Shown here in pieces: positions 1 to 6,923 of a stretch of DNA of 8,540 nucleotides. Position 1 is the stretch's first letter. Every line of letters begins with the position of its first letter. The notes under the pieces are model-generated. The model worked only from the letters and a program-made list of their open reading frames with translations. It was not told where the DNA came from and searched no databases. Source of the DNA: Chitinophagaceae bacterium (lineage in GTDB: Bacteria; Bacteroidota; Bacteroidia; Chitinophagales; Chitinophagaceae); NCBI GenBank assembly GCA_947472635.1, contig CANJDY010000102.1, positions 1 to 8,540 on the forward strand, in the 5' to 3' direction. Both the position numbers and the translations under genes were made by a program.

Positions 1-2
1 AC

Positions 3-101
3 CAAGGATTACAAATACAAGAAGTGTTAGGCGATTATAATTTTGCAGCCTATGATATGATTCAATCACCCAGGCTCATAGTGATTGCGACTAAAAAGTA
101 A
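3..101 (+). CDS. C-terminal end of a probable class I SAM-dependent methyltransferase (partial)
   Basis: The reading frame is open from the window edge and ends with TAA at 99-101, giving 32 residues that finish in SPRLIVIATKK. The pattern of a hydrophobic strand, then GDYN, about ten residues, then SPRLI-hydrophobic-A-K is how many Bacteroidota class I methyltransferases end: the GDY strand and the last beta strand of the Rossmann-like fold. The SAM-binding motifs lie outside the window, so neither the substrate nor the subfamily can be named. The gene converges on the sulfatase-fold gene at 130-2115 with only 28 bp between the stop codons. The call rests on a short tail and is tentative; the existence of a coding end here is more secure than its family. 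Confidence 0.5.
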   Translation, partial: QGLQIQEVLGDYNFAAYDMIQSPRLIVIATKK

Positions 102-129
102 TCAATCAACAATCGTTGTTACCTACCTA

Positions 130-2115
130 CTACTTGCCGTGGTTATTCATCAACATCCATTTGGCTGTTTCATAAATAGCAGAAGTCAATTCAGACAGAT
201 GCTGCTTAGCAGAATCAATTTGAGCAACCGATAAAATGGGCAAGCCATTTCTTACTGGTACCAACTCCTCCTTATTAATCCACAAGTTTTTTGAGTAATA
301 ATAATCATTACTGATCACACCAATTTTCCCTTCATCATGATGAATAATAAATGCAGCATGTTCCTTGTCATTGGTATTGAGTAAGTTTCTTCCCAGTGTT
401 TTATTCGTAAAAGGTTGAAAAACCATATTGGCAAGCGTTGGCAACAAATCAATCTGGGAAACAGTTTCTTCTCTTCTCTGGGGAGACAACAATGCAGGTG
501 CATAAAATAAAAGTGGAACATGTTCATCATTTAACCGCTGCTCTGTCCATACTTTGGGATACACGGACCCTGCATTACCTTCTACACCATGATCTCCCAC
601 AAAAACAAAAATGGTATTATCAAAATAGGCAGATGTACGGGCTGCTTCCATAAATTTACTAAAACAATAATCTGTATAGCAAAAAGCGTTGAATTCCTCA
701 GCTGATTCAAATCCATTTTTATTTAGCTCCTCATCGGATACCTTTTCTGGAGTAAACCCCTGTTCATCCAAGGGAATGGAATAGGGTCGGTGATTGTCGG
801 ATGTTTGAATGATGGCAAAGAACGGTGTGTTTTGTTGCTTCATCACCTGATCGGCTTCCAAAAATAAATTTTTATCACTGATGCCCCAGACATTTAATTT
901 GGGGGAAGAAAATTTACCTTCTTCAAAAATTTGCACGTCATTGATATTGTGTATCAATCCACTAAAATTATTAAAATCGCTGCTTCCCCCAATAAAATAC
1001 ATTTTACTATACCCCTCAAAACTATTGACAATAGTATATTGGTTGAGCGACTGTGGATTTCGGGTGCTAAATTTAGACAACTGTACATCCGGGATGCCGG
1101 TTAATATAGCAAACACTCCCCTGGCCGTTCCAAAGGTGGGAGAAAAACAACGATTAAAAAAAATACCCTTCTTGGAAAGCTCATTAAAAAAAGGAGTGCT
1201 ATTGAGCGGGTTACCACTCATTGAACTTTTGTACATGCTAAAACTTTCACAAATTATCAACACAATATTCGGCCTGCTTTCCAATGCACTGCTACTTGGA
1301 TGTATGATCCGTTCGTACGTATTTTTTTTTGTACTTTTTTTATCCAATTGCAAAAAATTATAGATGGTACTATAATAATGCCTTGTCTTATCCTGATCAA
1401 AAACTGGCTTTCGAAATCGGAGGGTAGTGAAAAAATTTTGTAAAGGATTTAGCGCTAGGTAGCTTTTGAAATTATCATTGAGGGTAAAGGCGTCACTCCA
1501 GCGCAATGGCGTGAAATTTAAAAAGCCAAAAACAAACCATCCCAATAGAACAATCGCCGCAGAGTGCCAGCTTCGTCGATAGGTAAATTTATGCACATTG
1601 ATATTTTGCTCCTCTACACTGACATGTGTTTTTCTAAATATCCATACCATCATCGCTACCGCACCCGCCAAACCAGCTAAAATCCAAACCATAGGATAGC
1701 TTTGCCAAAGCATTTCAAAGGATATGATGGCATCCTCCGCAAAATTCAGTGCACTGGCATTCAATCTGGTACTGACATAAGCAAAATGACCAAAATCAGC
1801 ACCAAAGAAAAATAACAGTAACAGGATAACAACCGCCAAATAAATAGCCCATCCTTTTTTACACCGCTCAGAATAAAAAGGCGAAAATTTCGGGAATAAA
1901 GAAATACAAGCGATTGGAAGCAATACCAACGCTATCCAACGCAAATCATATTTTAAACCTAGCCAGAAAGATGAAAATAAAGAATAAAATTCTAAGTTAG
2001 CAGGCTTGAAAAAAAATAAAGTTAGCAGCCGAAAGCCAGTAAATATTGACAGGAAGATCAAAAACAATTGTATAATCCATTGAATCGTTTTGGGAATCCT
2101 TAATTTTAAAAGCAT
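130..2115 (-). CDS. LTA-synthase-like membrane sulfatase-fold transferase (LtaS/EptA-type, alkaline phosphatase superfamily)
   Basis: This 661-residue protein has about five N-terminal membrane helices (roughly residues 11-36, 55-75, 89-107, 141-160, 184-202) followed by a large periplasmic sulfatase-fold domain (about 282-600). That is the architecture and size of LtaS, OpgB and related enzymes, which move phosphoglycerol or phosphoethanolamine from a phospholipid to an acceptor on the outer face of the inner membrane. Visible active-site residues are E290 in NIVLIICES, the probable nucleophile T330 in FGTARG, H442 in SDNHRPY, and D508-H509 in VFVGDHG, followed by HVPLLFYAP. All match the metal-binding and catalytic positions of LtaS, so the enzyme looks intact. 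The start at 2115 gives a natural cytoplasmic lead before helix 1; no Shine-Dalgarno sequence is seen. It lies 96 bp downstream of the GT2 gene on the same strand and may be cotranscribed. Gram-negative Bacteroidota do not make classical lipoteichoic acid, so the acceptor is unknown; the family call is firm, the substrate is not. Confidence 0.9.
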   Translation of the reverse strand: MLLKLRIPKTIQWIIQLFLIFLSIFTGFRLLTLFFFKPANLEFYSLFSSFWLGLKYDLRWIALVLLPIACISLFPKFSPFYSERCKKGWAIYLAVVILLLLFFFGADFGHFAYVSTRLNASALNFAEDAIISFEMLWQSYPMVWILAGLAGAVAMMVWIFRKTHVSVEEQNINVHKFTYRRSWHSAAIVLLGWFVFGFLNFTPLRWSDAFTLNDNFKSYLALNPLQNFFTTLRFRKPVFDQDKTRHYYSTIYNFLQLDKKSTKKNTYERIIHPSSSALESRPNIVLIICESFSMYKSSMSGNPLNSTPFFNELSKKGIFFNRCFSPTFGTARGVFAILTGIPDVQLSKFSTRNPQSLNQYTIVNSFEGYSKMYFIGGSSDFNNFSGLIHNINDVQIFEEGKFSSPKLNVWGISDKNLFLEADQVMKQQNTPFFAIIQTSDNHRPYSIPLDEQGFTPEKVSDEELNKNGFESAEEFNAFCYTDYCFSKFMEAARTSAYFDNTIFVFVGDHGVEGNAGSVYPKVWTEQRLNDEHVPLLFYAPALLSPQRREETVSQIDLLPTLANMVFQPFTNKTLGRNLLNTNDKEHAAFIIHHDEGKIGVISNDYYYSKNLWINKEELVPVRNGLPILSVAQIDSAKQHLSELTSAIYETAKWMLMNNHGK

Positions 2116-2211
2116 ACTTAATTATTCGTATTGTAAAAAAGAAAAATCAGGTCGAAGCAATTAAATTCAAGTAAATATTTTTATTTATTTCAAAATCACT
2201 ATACAGTTAAA

Positions 2212-2928
2212 TCACATTTTAAATAAGCCATATTTTAAAATACAAAACAACGCTCTGAATCCATCCTTCCAATTAATTTTCTTTCCTTCTTCATACGTGC
2301 GTCCATAATATGAAATACCAACTTCATAAATTCGAATTCCTTTAATACGGGCAATTTTTTGAGTTATCTCCGGTTCAAATCCGAAGCGTTTTTCACTTAA
2401 TTGAATAGATTTTATAATATCAGCTCTGAACAATTTGTAGCATGTCTCCATGTCGGTTAAATTCAAATTTGAAAACAAGTTGGAGATAAAGGTCAAAAGT
2501 TTATTCCCTATTGTATGCCAAAAGAATAAAATTCTATGTGGCTTGCCACCTATAAATCTGCTTCCAAAAACAACATCTGCACTTCCTTTCATAATGGGCT
2601 CAAATAATATTTTATACTCTGATGGATCGTACTCAAGATCGGCATCCTGGATGATAATATAACTGCCAGTTGCTGCTGCAATTCCAGTATGTATTGCAGC
2701 CCCTTTGCCTTGATTAACCGCGTGTTTAAAGTATTTAATTTCTGCACCCTTATTAGAAGCAATAAATTCATGAATCACTTCTTCCATTCGATCAGTTGAA
2801 CAATCATTTACAAGTAATATTTCTTTTTGAAATCCCTCATGTAACTCAACAGCCAATACTTTTTGAAGCACTTCATAAATAGTTTCAGCCTCATTATAGG
2901 CAGGTATCACAATTGAAAGTTTGTTCAT
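2212..2928 (-). CDS. GT2 family glycosyltransferase, DPM1-like polyprenyl-phosphate sugar synthase
   Basis: This is a 238-residue GT-A fold enzyme of family GT2. The N-terminus LSIVIPAYNEAETI (4-17) is the nucleotide-sugar binding strand; D42 lies in VNDCSTD; NQGKGAAIHTGI spans 72-83; the metal-binding DxD is D95-A-D97 in IIQDADLEYDP; FGSRF is at 121-125; and TDMETCYKLFR (158-168) and FGFEPEIT (182-189) are hallmarks of the dolichol-phosphate-mannose synthase branch. Such enzymes transfer a sugar from a nucleotide donor to a polyprenyl phosphate at the cytoplasmic face of the inner membrane. Unlike GtrB or ArnC it has no C-terminal pair of membrane helices, so it is the short, peripheral type. 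The sugar cannot be told from sequence. It is divergent from the PAP2 and GT-C genes, the second of which would be a natural user of its lipid-linked product. A general GT2 role in another polysaccharide is possible. Confidence 0.9.
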   Translation of the reverse strand: MNKLSIVIPAYNEAETIYEVLQKVLAVELHEGFQKEILLVNDCSTDRMEEVIHEFIASNKGAEIKYFKHAVNQGKGAAIHTGIAAATGSYIIIQDADLEYDPSEYKILFEPIMKGSADVVFGSRFIGGKPHRILFFWHTIGNKLLTFISNLFSNLNLTDMETCYKLFRADIIKSIQLSEKRFGFEPEITQKIARIKGIRIYEVGISYYGRTYEEGKKINWKDGFRALFCILKYGLFKM

Positions 2929-3019
2929 TGAAATTAGAAAGTTGAAATGATGTCTAGTGAATTAAAACAAGTAAACATAGGATTTTACAAGGCTGCAAAT
3001 TATAACTTTAAAACTACTG

Positions 3020-3178
3020 TTTAATAAAAAATCAACAATATTGCTTGGAATAGAGTCCAAACCAAATTAATTAACGGTAGCATAGGTTAAGTGAATCTGC
3101 CCCTGGAAAGCATTGGATTTGTTCATTTTAATAAAAAACCTGTATTTTTAACAAAATGTAGCGCAGTTTAATAAAAAA
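3020..3178. repeat. Three direct copies of the 12-mer TTTAATAAAAAA
   Basis: Perfect copies of TTTAATAAAAAA occur at 3020-3031, 3127-3138 and 3167-3178, in the same orientation and all within the divergent intergenic region. Start-to-start distances are 107 and 40 bp, each close to a whole number of helical turns. The six-base A runs may bend DNA or serve as UP-like or nucleoid-protein binding sites. The copies lie around the candidate promoter at 3118-3150. The local base composition is very AT-rich, so part of the similarity may be chance. Confidence 0.55.
3118..3150 (+). promoter_or_regulatory. Candidate Bacteroidota-type promoter for the PAP2/GT-C pair
   Basis: TTTG at 3118-3121 is followed after 21 bp by TATTTTTA at 3143-3150, which matches the Bacteroidota -7 pattern TAnnTTTG except for its last base. 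Transcription would begin near 3157, leaving an untranslated leader of about 110 bases before the PAP2 start. The spacing equals that of the better match upstream of the M1 peptidase gene. It is weak evidence in an AT-rich region. Confidence 0.3.
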
Positions 3179-3266
3179 GTTCAATTTCTCTACCCTTTTA
3201 TGCTAAATAACTAAGTTAATACGAACAGTTCCTTATTTATTTTATAAACCAGGAATCAGCAATTTT

Positions 3267-3842
3267 ATGTTTAAAAAGCTCATAGACTTCGACAAATGGT
3301 TGTTTACTAAAATCAATCAAACTTCTGCTAATTCATTATTTGATACTATACTACCATTTTTTCGTGAGCCATTAGTATGGATTCCGCTCTATCTTTTTTT
3401 TATTCTATATGCAATTTACAACTTTCCAAAAAAAGCGTTGACCTGGATAATTGGAATGGGATTAACTGCAACTACCACAGATATCATTAGCAGCAGAATT
3501 ATTAAACCATTGATTGGAAGGAAAAGACCATGTAATGATGTAGAAATGATTGATACGATCCGTTTACTTATTTCAAACTGCGGACAAAATGGAAGTTTTA
3601 CTTCATCTCATGCAGCCAATCATTTTGGCATTGCGATGTTTATTTACATTACCATGCGCAATATCTGGGGGAATTATACTTATTTATTTTTTATATGGGC
3701 TGCCTTGATTTCATACGCACAAGTTTATGTAGGTGTCCATTATCCATTTGACATTTTAGGAGGAGCAATAGTTGGATGCGCGGCAGGATATTTTAGCGCA
3801 AAGATTTTTACTAAAAAAATGGGATTGATTTCATTAACATAA
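3267..3842 (+). CDS. PAP2 superfamily lipid phosphatase
   Basis: This 191-residue integral membrane protein belongs to the PAP2 family, which removes phosphate from lipids such as phosphatidic acid, undecaprenyl pyrophosphate or the 1-position of lipid A, at the periplasmic face of the inner membrane. The three catalytic motifs are present: K80-x6-R87-P88 (KPLIGRKRP), S113-S114-H115 (FTSSHA, in place of PSGH), and VYVGVHYPFD with H158 and D162. In the third motif the usual SR pair is A151-Q152, so the canonical arginine is replaced. About five to six membrane helices surround these motifs. The start has no near Shine-Dalgarno sequence but gives a full-length protein. Only 3 bp separate it from the downstream ArnT-like gene, so the two are almost certainly cotranscribed. 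This supports a role in lipid-carrier recycling (UppP/PgpB-like) or lipid A dephosphorylation (LpxE-like); sequence alone does not decide between them. Confidence 0.9.
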   Translation: MFKKLIDFDKWLFTKINQTSANSLFDTILPFFREPLVWIPLYLFFILYAIYNFPKKALTWIIGMGLTATTTDIISSRIIKPLIGRKRPCNDVEMIDTIRLLISNCGQNGSFTSSHAANHFGIAMFIYITMRNIWGNYTYLFFIWAALISYAQVYVGVHYPFDILGGAIVGCAAGYFSAKIFTKKMGLISLT

Positions 3843-3845
3843 ATT

Positions 3846-5504
3846 ATGATAGCTAGTAAATACATATATATAATTTTTACTTTACTTGCTTTAATTTGCA
3901 TAATCGGTTTTGGAATTGACATTATGGATATTGATGCAGCACAATATGCTTCCATGAGCCGAGAAATGATGGCTAATGGGCATTATCTTCAATTATATGA
4001 TTTAGGAATGGATTACCTAGACAAGCCTCCCTTTCTTTTCTGGATAAGTTCAGTAAGTCTAAAATTATTTGGCATTAATAATTTTGCTTATCGGTTACCG
4101 TCATTCTTATTTGCTGCACTGGCAGTATTATCTACTTACAAACTTTCCCGCTTGTTTTATGAAAAAAATACATCCCTATTATCTGCAATAATATTAGCCT
4201 CCTGCCAGGGTTTTATTTTAATGAATCATGATGTAAGAACCGATACCATTTTAATGAGTTGGGTCATATTCAGTATCTGGCAACTTGCAGAATGGTTTCA
4301 GAAAAAAAAATTGACTCATTTCATAATAGGCTGTGCCGGTATAGCTTTTGGAATGATGACCAAAGGGCCAATCGCATTAATCGTTCCAATATTTGCGTTT
4401 GGGTCACATATTTTACTTCAAAGAAAATTTTCACTGCTTTTTAAATGGCAATATATACTTGGAGCAATTGTAATTGTAATATGCTTAATTCCAATGAGCT
4501 GGGGTTTATACCAACAATTTGATATGCACCCCGAGAAATTAGTGAACGGAGGAAAAAATGTTTCCGGATTGAAATTTTTTTATTGGACCCAAAGCTTTGG
4601 AAGAATTACCGGCGAATCAACATGGGATAACAACAGTAACATTTTCTTCCTTTTACAAAATATGCTTTGGTCTTTTTTACCCTGGATTATTCTATTCTTA
4701 TTTGCATCTTTCATTCAAATAAAAGAAATAATAAAACAACAATTTTTTCTTTCTGAAAATCAAGAAGGAATTACTGTTGGCGGATTCCTATTGACTTATC
4801 TTTCACTAGGGATAAGTAAATTTCAATTGCCCCATTACATTTTTGTTGCATTTCCATTTGCAGCAATAATTACTGCAAGATTTATCAATGATTTATTATC
4901 AGAAAATAAACACAGGAAAATAATTAACCCATTACTTTACTTTCATTTTATTTTATTCATTTTACTTTGGCTAATTTTAATTACTTTATTGATTTGGCCC
5001 TTTGAATCGATTAGTCTGCTTACATCATGCATTGCCATAGTGGTATTCATTGGATTGATTATCCTATTTTTTAAAATCAAAAATCCTGGTCATTCACTTT
5101 TGGTGATTTGTCTTTATACCTCAATTGGCTTAAATCTTTTCCTTAATGCTTTTTTTTATCCTTCTTTATTAAATTTTCAGGTAGGCAGTACCGTAGGTAA
5201 ATGGATTTCAAAAAACAATATCCCTATCCAACGAACCTTTACATATCAATATACAATATGGAGAAGTCTTCACTTTTATGCTAAGGGAATTATAGGTCAG
5301 AAAGATTCATTGAATCAAATATCATCTGGGGATTATATCTTAACAAACGAAAAAAACTTGCAAACAATAAAAGAAAACGGAAAGGCATATACGTTACTCT
5401 ATAGCGGCTATGATTACCCAGTAACAAGACTATCTTTAACATTCATTAATCCAGAAAAAAGAGCAACTGTAGTAGAAAAATTTGCACTCATTAATATAAA
5501 ATAA
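3846..5504 (+). CDS. ArnT-like GT-C glycosyltransferase (GT39/GT83, PMT superfamily)
   Basis: This 552-residue protein is a polytopic membrane enzyme with roughly ten to twelve helices. After helix 1 comes the first periplasmic loop DIDAAQYASMSREMM (28-42), which aligns with the catalytic-loop DEARYAEIxREM of ArnT. D30 takes the place of the catalytic aspartate, while the following glutamate is alanine here. YLDKPPFLFW (57-66), the D133 region (HDVRTD), TKGPIALIVP (172-181) and LGISKFQLPHYIF (321-333) are further ArnT-family landmarks. These enzymes take a sugar from an undecaprenyl-phosphate donor and transfer it to lipid A, protein or glycan on the periplasmic side. The C-terminus ends in a short predicted soluble domain (about 455-552). 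It follows the PAP2 gene by 3 bp in the same frame, and the divergent GT2 gene could make its donor. The gene is notably AT-rich. Family is confident; sugar and acceptor are unknown. Confidence 0.88.
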   Translation: MIASKYIYIIFTLLALICIIGFGIDIMDIDAAQYASMSREMMANGHYLQLYDLGMDYLDKPPFLFWISSVSLKLFGINNFAYRLPSFLFAALAVLSTYKLSRLFYEKNTSLLSAIILASCQGFILMNHDVRTDTILMSWVIFSIWQLAEWFQKKKLTHFIIGCAGIAFGMMTKGPIALIVPIFAFGSHILLQRKFSLLFKWQYILGAIVIVICLIPMSWGLYQQFDMHPEKLVNGGKNVSGLKFFYWTQSFGRITGESTWDNNSNIFFLLQNMLWSFLPWIILFLFASFIQIKEIIKQQFFLSENQEGITVGGFLLTYLSLGISKFQLPHYIFVAFPFAAIITARFINDLLSENKHRKIINPLLYFHFILFILLWLILITLLIWPFESISLLTSCIAIVVFIGLIILFFKIKNPGHSLLVICLYTSIGLNLFLNAFFYPSLLNFQVGSTVGKWISKNNIPIQRTFTYQYTIWRSLHFYAKGIIGQKDSLNQISSGDYILTNEKNLQTIKENGKAYTLLYSGYDYPVTRLSLTFINPEKRATVVEKFALINIK

Positions 5505-5553
5505 AAAGTTAGATAAATTAAAATTGCTTGTTGCATATAGTAAGAACCAAAAA

Positions 5554-5565
5554 AAATCATGATTT
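5554..5565. repeat. 12-bp perfect palindrome upstream of the CNNM/CorC gene
   Basis: AAATCATGATTT reads the same on both strands and ends 15 bp before the start codon at 5581. It is the kind of site that could bind a dimeric regulator, but a 12-bp A/T-rich palindrome can arise by chance and no second copy was noticed in the window. There is no U-rich tail, so it is not a terminator for the GT-C gene. Confidence 0.25.
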
Positions 5566-5580
5566 AATAATACTCTCAAA

Positions 5581-6876
5581 ATGGAAATTTTAATTTTATT
5601 GCTGCTTATCTTTTTAAATTCTTTGTTTGTAATGAGCGAGATTGCATTAGTAAGTGCAAGAAAAGGCAGGCTAGAAAGTATGGGCAACAAAGGTGATCTA
5701 AAAGCAAAAGCGGCCTTGCACCTTACAGAAAATCCCGACAAATTTTTGTCAACTGCTCAAATTGGCATTACGCTTATCTCTATTTTAACGGGGGTATACT
5801 CAGGAGAAAAATTCAGCACTTATCTGAAGCCTTTCCTTGAACAAATAAATTTTTTGCAACCCTATGCCGGCACCTTATCTACCGTTTTGATTGTAATATT
5901 GGTGACTTTTTTATCCATTATTTTTGGAGAATTGGTACCCAAGCGACTTGGATTATTAAAAGCTGAAAAAATTGCCCGGGTGGTAGCAGGGCCCATGAAT
6001 TTTTTATCCTCTGTTGCCTACCCGATTGTTTGGTTGCTGAATAATATTACCAAAATTATTTTTAAACTTTTCAATATTAAAGCTTCCTCCGACAATGCAG
6101 TTACGGAAGAAGAAATCAAAGCTATGATAACTGAAGGTAGCGAACATGGTACAATAGAAGAGGAGGAAAAAGATATTATAGAACGGGTTTTCCATTTAGG
6201 GGATAGAAATATCACCTCGCTTATGACCCACCGAACTGAAATTGTTTGGTTTGACATACTTGACACCGTTCAGACAATCACCGAACAACATGGTCAAATC
6301 AACTATTCTACCTATCCGGTATGTGATAAAACCGTGGACGATATTAAGGGGATTATCTATATCAAAGATTTATTAAAAGCGCCTAGTGGAACCTCTTTAA
6401 AGGATCTTGCCAAACCAGCCCTCTTTGTTCCTGAAAACAATAGCGCTTACCAGGTACTGGAAAAAATAAAGCAAACCAAAATTCATAGCTGTTTTATTGT
6501 AAACGAATATGGCACTCTAGAAGGGATGCTAACGCTCAATGATATTTTGGAAGCTATTGTAGGTGATGTACCACAAACAGGCCAGGAGGAATACGAAATT
6601 GTTAAACGCAGTGATGGAAGCTATTTGGTGGATGCTCAAATTACTTTCTATGATTTTTTAAGCCGTTTTGAAAAAACAGAATGGATGAATGAAGGAGAGC
6701 ATGAATTTGACACCATTGCAGGTTTTGTACTTCACGAATTGGAACGAATTCCTGCTACCGGTGAAACGTTTGAATGGCGCGGTTTTGAATTTGAGATTGT
6801 AGATATGGACGGTCAGCGAATCGACAAATTAATTGTAAAGATCTCCGAAGAATTAAAGGACAACATGGAAGAATAA
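5581..6876 (+). CDS. CNNM-CBS-CorC/HlyC family membrane protein (hemolysin-family, putative divalent cation transporter)
   Basis: At 431 residues it has the standard length and order of the family. A CNNM (DUF21) membrane domain covers about 1-190, with MSEIALVSARKGRLE (18-32), a long hydrophobic segment with the conserved FGELVPKRLGL (115-125), and helices near 1-20, 60-75, 98-116 and 137-163. An acidic linker follows (TEEEIKAMITEGSEHGTIEEEEKDII, described by its ends at 175 and 200). A CBS pair spans about 210-335, including MTHRTEI (215-221) and the second-CBS ending GMLTLNDILEAIVGD. The CorC_HlyC domain spans about 340-425. Related proteins are implicated in Mg2+/Co2+ export or homeostasis; the name hemolysin is historical. 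It lies 76 bp after the GT-C gene and could be read through from it, although its function seems unrelated. GldE of gliding Bacteroidota is a relative, but no other gld gene is visible here. Its end converges on the DUF6702 gene with 47 bp between. Confidence 0.9.
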   Translation: MEILILLLLIFLNSLFVMSEIALVSARKGRLESMGNKGDLKAKAALHLTENPDKFLSTAQIGITLISILTGVYSGEKFSTYLKPFLEQINFLQPYAGTLSTVLIVILVTFLSIIFGELVPKRLGLLKAEKIARVVAGPMNFLSSVAYPIVWLLNNITKIIFKLFNIKASSDNAVTEEEIKAMITEGSEHGTIEEEEKDIIERVFHLGDRNITSLMTHRTEIVWFDILDTVQTITEQHGQINYSTYPVCDKTVDDIKGIIYIKDLLKAPSGTSLKDLAKPALFVPENNSAYQVLEKIKQTKIHSCFIVNEYGTLEGMLTLNDILEAIVGDVPQTGQEEYEIVKRSDGSYLVDAQITFYDFLSRFEKTEWMNEGEHEFDTIAGFVLHELERIPATGETFEWRGFEFEIVDMDGQRIDKLIVKISEELKDNMEE

Positions 6877-6923
6877 TGACTGACTATTCAATTGATGCCG
6901 GTGTGGATTTTTACTCCAGTTAT

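Larger units (their letters stand above)
2929..3266. other. 338-bp AT-rich divergent intergenic region
   Basis: This stretch separates the divergent GT2 and PAP2 starts and shows no convincing gene, RNA or hairpin terminator. It holds three perfect copies of a 12-bp A/T element and one plausible Bacteroidota-type promoter toward the PAP2 gene, both listed separately. Promoter-like matches toward the GT2 gene exist (TTAATTTG on the minus strand at 3063-3070, ATAATTTG at 2996-3003), but each departs from TAnnTTTG and lacks a correctly spaced TTG partner, so none is called. Its length is unusual next to the other gaps in the window (3 to about 104 bp), which suggests it carries the control region for both transcription units. 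Confidence 0.6.

Noticed and set aside
108..120. Inverted repeat AACAA-TCG-TTGTT between two converging genes, considered as a bidirectional terminator
   Set aside because: The stem is only 5 bp, weak in GC, and has no T-run on either side.
438..653. 71-codon open frame on the plus strand
   Set aside because: Antisense to the well-supported LtaS-like gene; no domain, no promoter and atypical composition.
881..1363. 160-codon open frame on the plus strand
   Set aside because: It lies wholly antisense to the LtaS-like catalytic domain, whose minus-strand frame has intact motifs, and its translation has no recognisable domain.
2172..2187. Inverted repeat TAAATA-TTTT-TATTTA between the GT2 and LtaS-like genes, considered as a terminator
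   Set aside because: The stem consists only of A-T pairs and would be unstable; it is likely a product of AT-rich DNA.
3251..3254. AGGA upstream of the PAP2 start, considered as a Shine-Dalgarno site
   Set aside because: It is 12 bases from the start codon, too far for normal use, and Bacteroidota seldom rely on such sites.
5581..6876. GldE gliding-motility protein as the identity of the CNNM/CBS gene
   Set aside because: The domain order is shared, but no other gld gene is present and the sequence fits the general CorC/HlyC group at least as well.
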